Assembly (NCBI GenBank): GCA_044360385.1
Contig: JBIKKK010000127.1
Location: 1 to 6,254, forward strand
Direction of reading: 5' to 3'
Source: Mxb001 sp044360385
GTDB taxonomy: Bacteria; Actinomycetota; Actinomycetes; S36-B12
DNA: 6,254 bases
A program made the position numbers and the translations under genes. Positions 5,697 through 6,254 of the stretch are shown piece after piece; position 1 is the first letter of the stretch, and each line of letters opens with the position of its first letter. The notes under the pieces were generated by a model, which saw only the letters and a program-made list of their open reading frames with translations, had not been told where the DNA came from and ran no database searches.

Positions 5697-6057
5697 TGGC
5701 CCCACCCCTCTCTTCGTGGTCGGTCGGTCCGCCAGGTGTGATCATGCCCGGGCCGCTCGGGGCCGCCATCGTGCCCGCTGGGCTCGACATCCACAGCGGC
5801 TCTGCCGAGCCTGAGCCTTCGCTCGATCCCGAGCGCCCCTTGACCCAGCCGGGGGCGTAGACCGCGAGCACGATGATGATGATCGACAGGGCAGGGATGC
5901 CGACGAAGAGGGCGAGGGCCTCGAGCGGGGTATAGCCGGGCCCGGGATCGTCGCCGTCGTAGACGACACCGCTTTGGGCAGCGGCGGGGCCGGCAGAGGC
6001 GATCGAGGTGGCCGCAAGGACGACCGCGGAGGCAGCCGAGGCAAGCAGGGAGCGCAT
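5683..6057 (-). CDS. Small exported protein with one membrane segment, function unknown
   Basis: Protein of 124 residues that I do not recognise as a named family. It begins with a clear signal peptide: MRSLL, a hydrophobic alanine-rich core (about 6-22) and AGPAAAQS, with probable signal peptidase cleavage after the AAA near residue 27. A short acidic segment VVYDGDDPGPGYTPLEA follows. Then comes a hydrophobic helix (about 45-67) with an IIIIV core, then WVKGR, which by the positive-inside rule puts the remaining residues in the cytoplasm. The tail (75-124) is rich in Gly, Ser and Pro and probably disordered. The topology therefore suggests a short exported N-terminus and a cytoplasmic tail. 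The ATG at 6057 has a TAGGCT box six bases upstream. It follows malQ by nine bases and overlaps the DUF5130 gene, suggesting that this protein and DUF5130 work together at the membrane; that is an inference from context only. Confidence 0.8.
   Translation of the reverse strand: MRSLLASAASAVVLAATSIASAGPAAAQSGVVYDGDDPGPGYTPLEALALFVGIPALSIIIIVLAVYAPGWVKGRSGSSEGSGSAEPLWMSSPAGTMAAPSGPGMITPGGPTDHEERGGASARW
5705..5710 (-). promoter_or_regulatory. Ribosome binding site deciding the DUF5130 start
   Basis: Minus-strand GAGGGG lies eight bases before GTG 5696. It is the only convincing Shine-Dalgarno sequence among the starts in this window, and it lies within the coding sequence of the preceding gene. 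It favours 5696 over GTG 5705, which overlaps it. Confidence 0.45.
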
Positions 6058-6063
6058 GACGTC

Positions 6064-6069
6064 AGCCTA
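6064..6069 (-). promoter_or_regulatory. Putative -10 element of the small membrane protein gene, overlapping the malQ stop
   Basis: Minus-strand TAGGCT (perfect TANNNT) is followed by GACGTC, six bases, and then ATG at 6057. The first three bases of the box are the malQ stop codon TAG. This predicts a leaderless transcript for the downstream pair, in addition to any read-through from malQ. No ribosome binding site is seen in the nine-base gap. Confidence 0.5.
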
Positions 6070-6254
6070 GGGGAGCGCCCTCACGGCAACTCCGCGTGGT
6101 CCGGGCCGCACGGTCGCGACGATGTCTTCCAGGAGGCTGGCACCCGCCAGGTCCTCCAGGGCCACGGCCCGCCCCGTCCGATCTGCAAGCGGCACGCGCC
6201 AGTTGGGGTACTCCTGGTCCGTGCCGGGCTGATTCTGTGCGCGCACGTCGCCCA
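6067..6254 (-). CDS. malQ: 4-alpha-glucanotransferase (amylomaltase), C-terminal 61 residues
   Basis: The frame is open from the right edge and ends at TAG (complement of 6067-6069), so most of the gene, including the start and catalytic residues, is outside the window. The visible part contains QPGT (8-11), EYPNWR (14-19) and PL (21-22), the conserved block near the C-terminus of GH77 MalQ enzymes. A short, variable ADRTGRAVALEDL tail follows, as in actinobacterial members. MalQ transfers maltooligosaccharide units between alpha-1,4-glucans in maltose and glycogen metabolism. Nothing about activity can be judged from this fragment. It is the upstream gene of a same-strand run with the small membrane protein and DUF5130. 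Confidence 0.88.
   Translation of the reverse strand, partial: GDVRAQNQPGTDQEYPNWRVPLADRTGRAVALEDLAGASLLEDIVATVRPGPRGVAVRALP

Overview
The window looks like a chromosomal segment of a high-GC actinobacterium (GC roughly two thirds by eye, GTG starts common). Three features support this: a mycothiol-dependent nitroreductase of the Rv2466c type (mycothiol is an actinobacterial thiol), a DUF3159 membrane protein and a DUF5130 protein. I cannot name the genus. Nothing indicates a plasmid, phage or transposase-bearing element, and I see no tRNA, rRNA or CRISPR array.

Layout. (1) 2-355 (+): C-terminal part of a DUF3159 membrane protein, cut by the window edge. (2) 356-472: convergent gap with two hairpins. 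(3) 473-1282 (-): an Fpg/Nei-family DNA glycosylase, divergent over 38 bases from (4) 1321-1980 (+): a DUF429 protein with a predicted RNase H-like fold. (5) 1981-2075: convergent gap holding a nested 57-base palindrome flanked by a 9-base direct repeat. (6) 2076-2702 (-): nitroreductase of the Rv2466c type, with its only cysteine in a CPWA motif, divergent over 50 bases from (7) 2753-5302 (+): M1-family aminopeptidase N (PepN). PepN converges, with a 10-base gap, on a minus-strand run read from the right edge: (10) 6067-6254, C-terminus of 4-alpha-glucanotransferase MalQ; (9) 5683-6057, a small protein with a signal peptide and one membrane segment; (8) 5313-5696, a DUF5130 protein. The last two overlap.

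Gene order nei / Rv2466c-like / pepN matches the Mycobacterium tuberculosis Rv2464c-Rv2467 neighbourhood as I remember it, except that rpiB (Rv2465c) is absent and a DUF429 gene on the opposite strand takes its place. This suggests a housekeeping DNA-repair, redox and peptide-turnover neighbourhood.

The most coherent unexplained signal is in the gene starts. Four genes have an A-----T type -10 hexamer exactly six bases before the start codon, and a fifth has it eight bases before. This is the arrangement expected for leaderless mRNAs. Boxes starting with C (CANNNT) carry an upstream TGN extension, while the perfect TANNNT boxes do not. The two longer convergent gaps contain strong hairpins without T-tracts. 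I found no clear new defence or mobile system; the window is mostly conserved core genes with interesting regulatory sequence.
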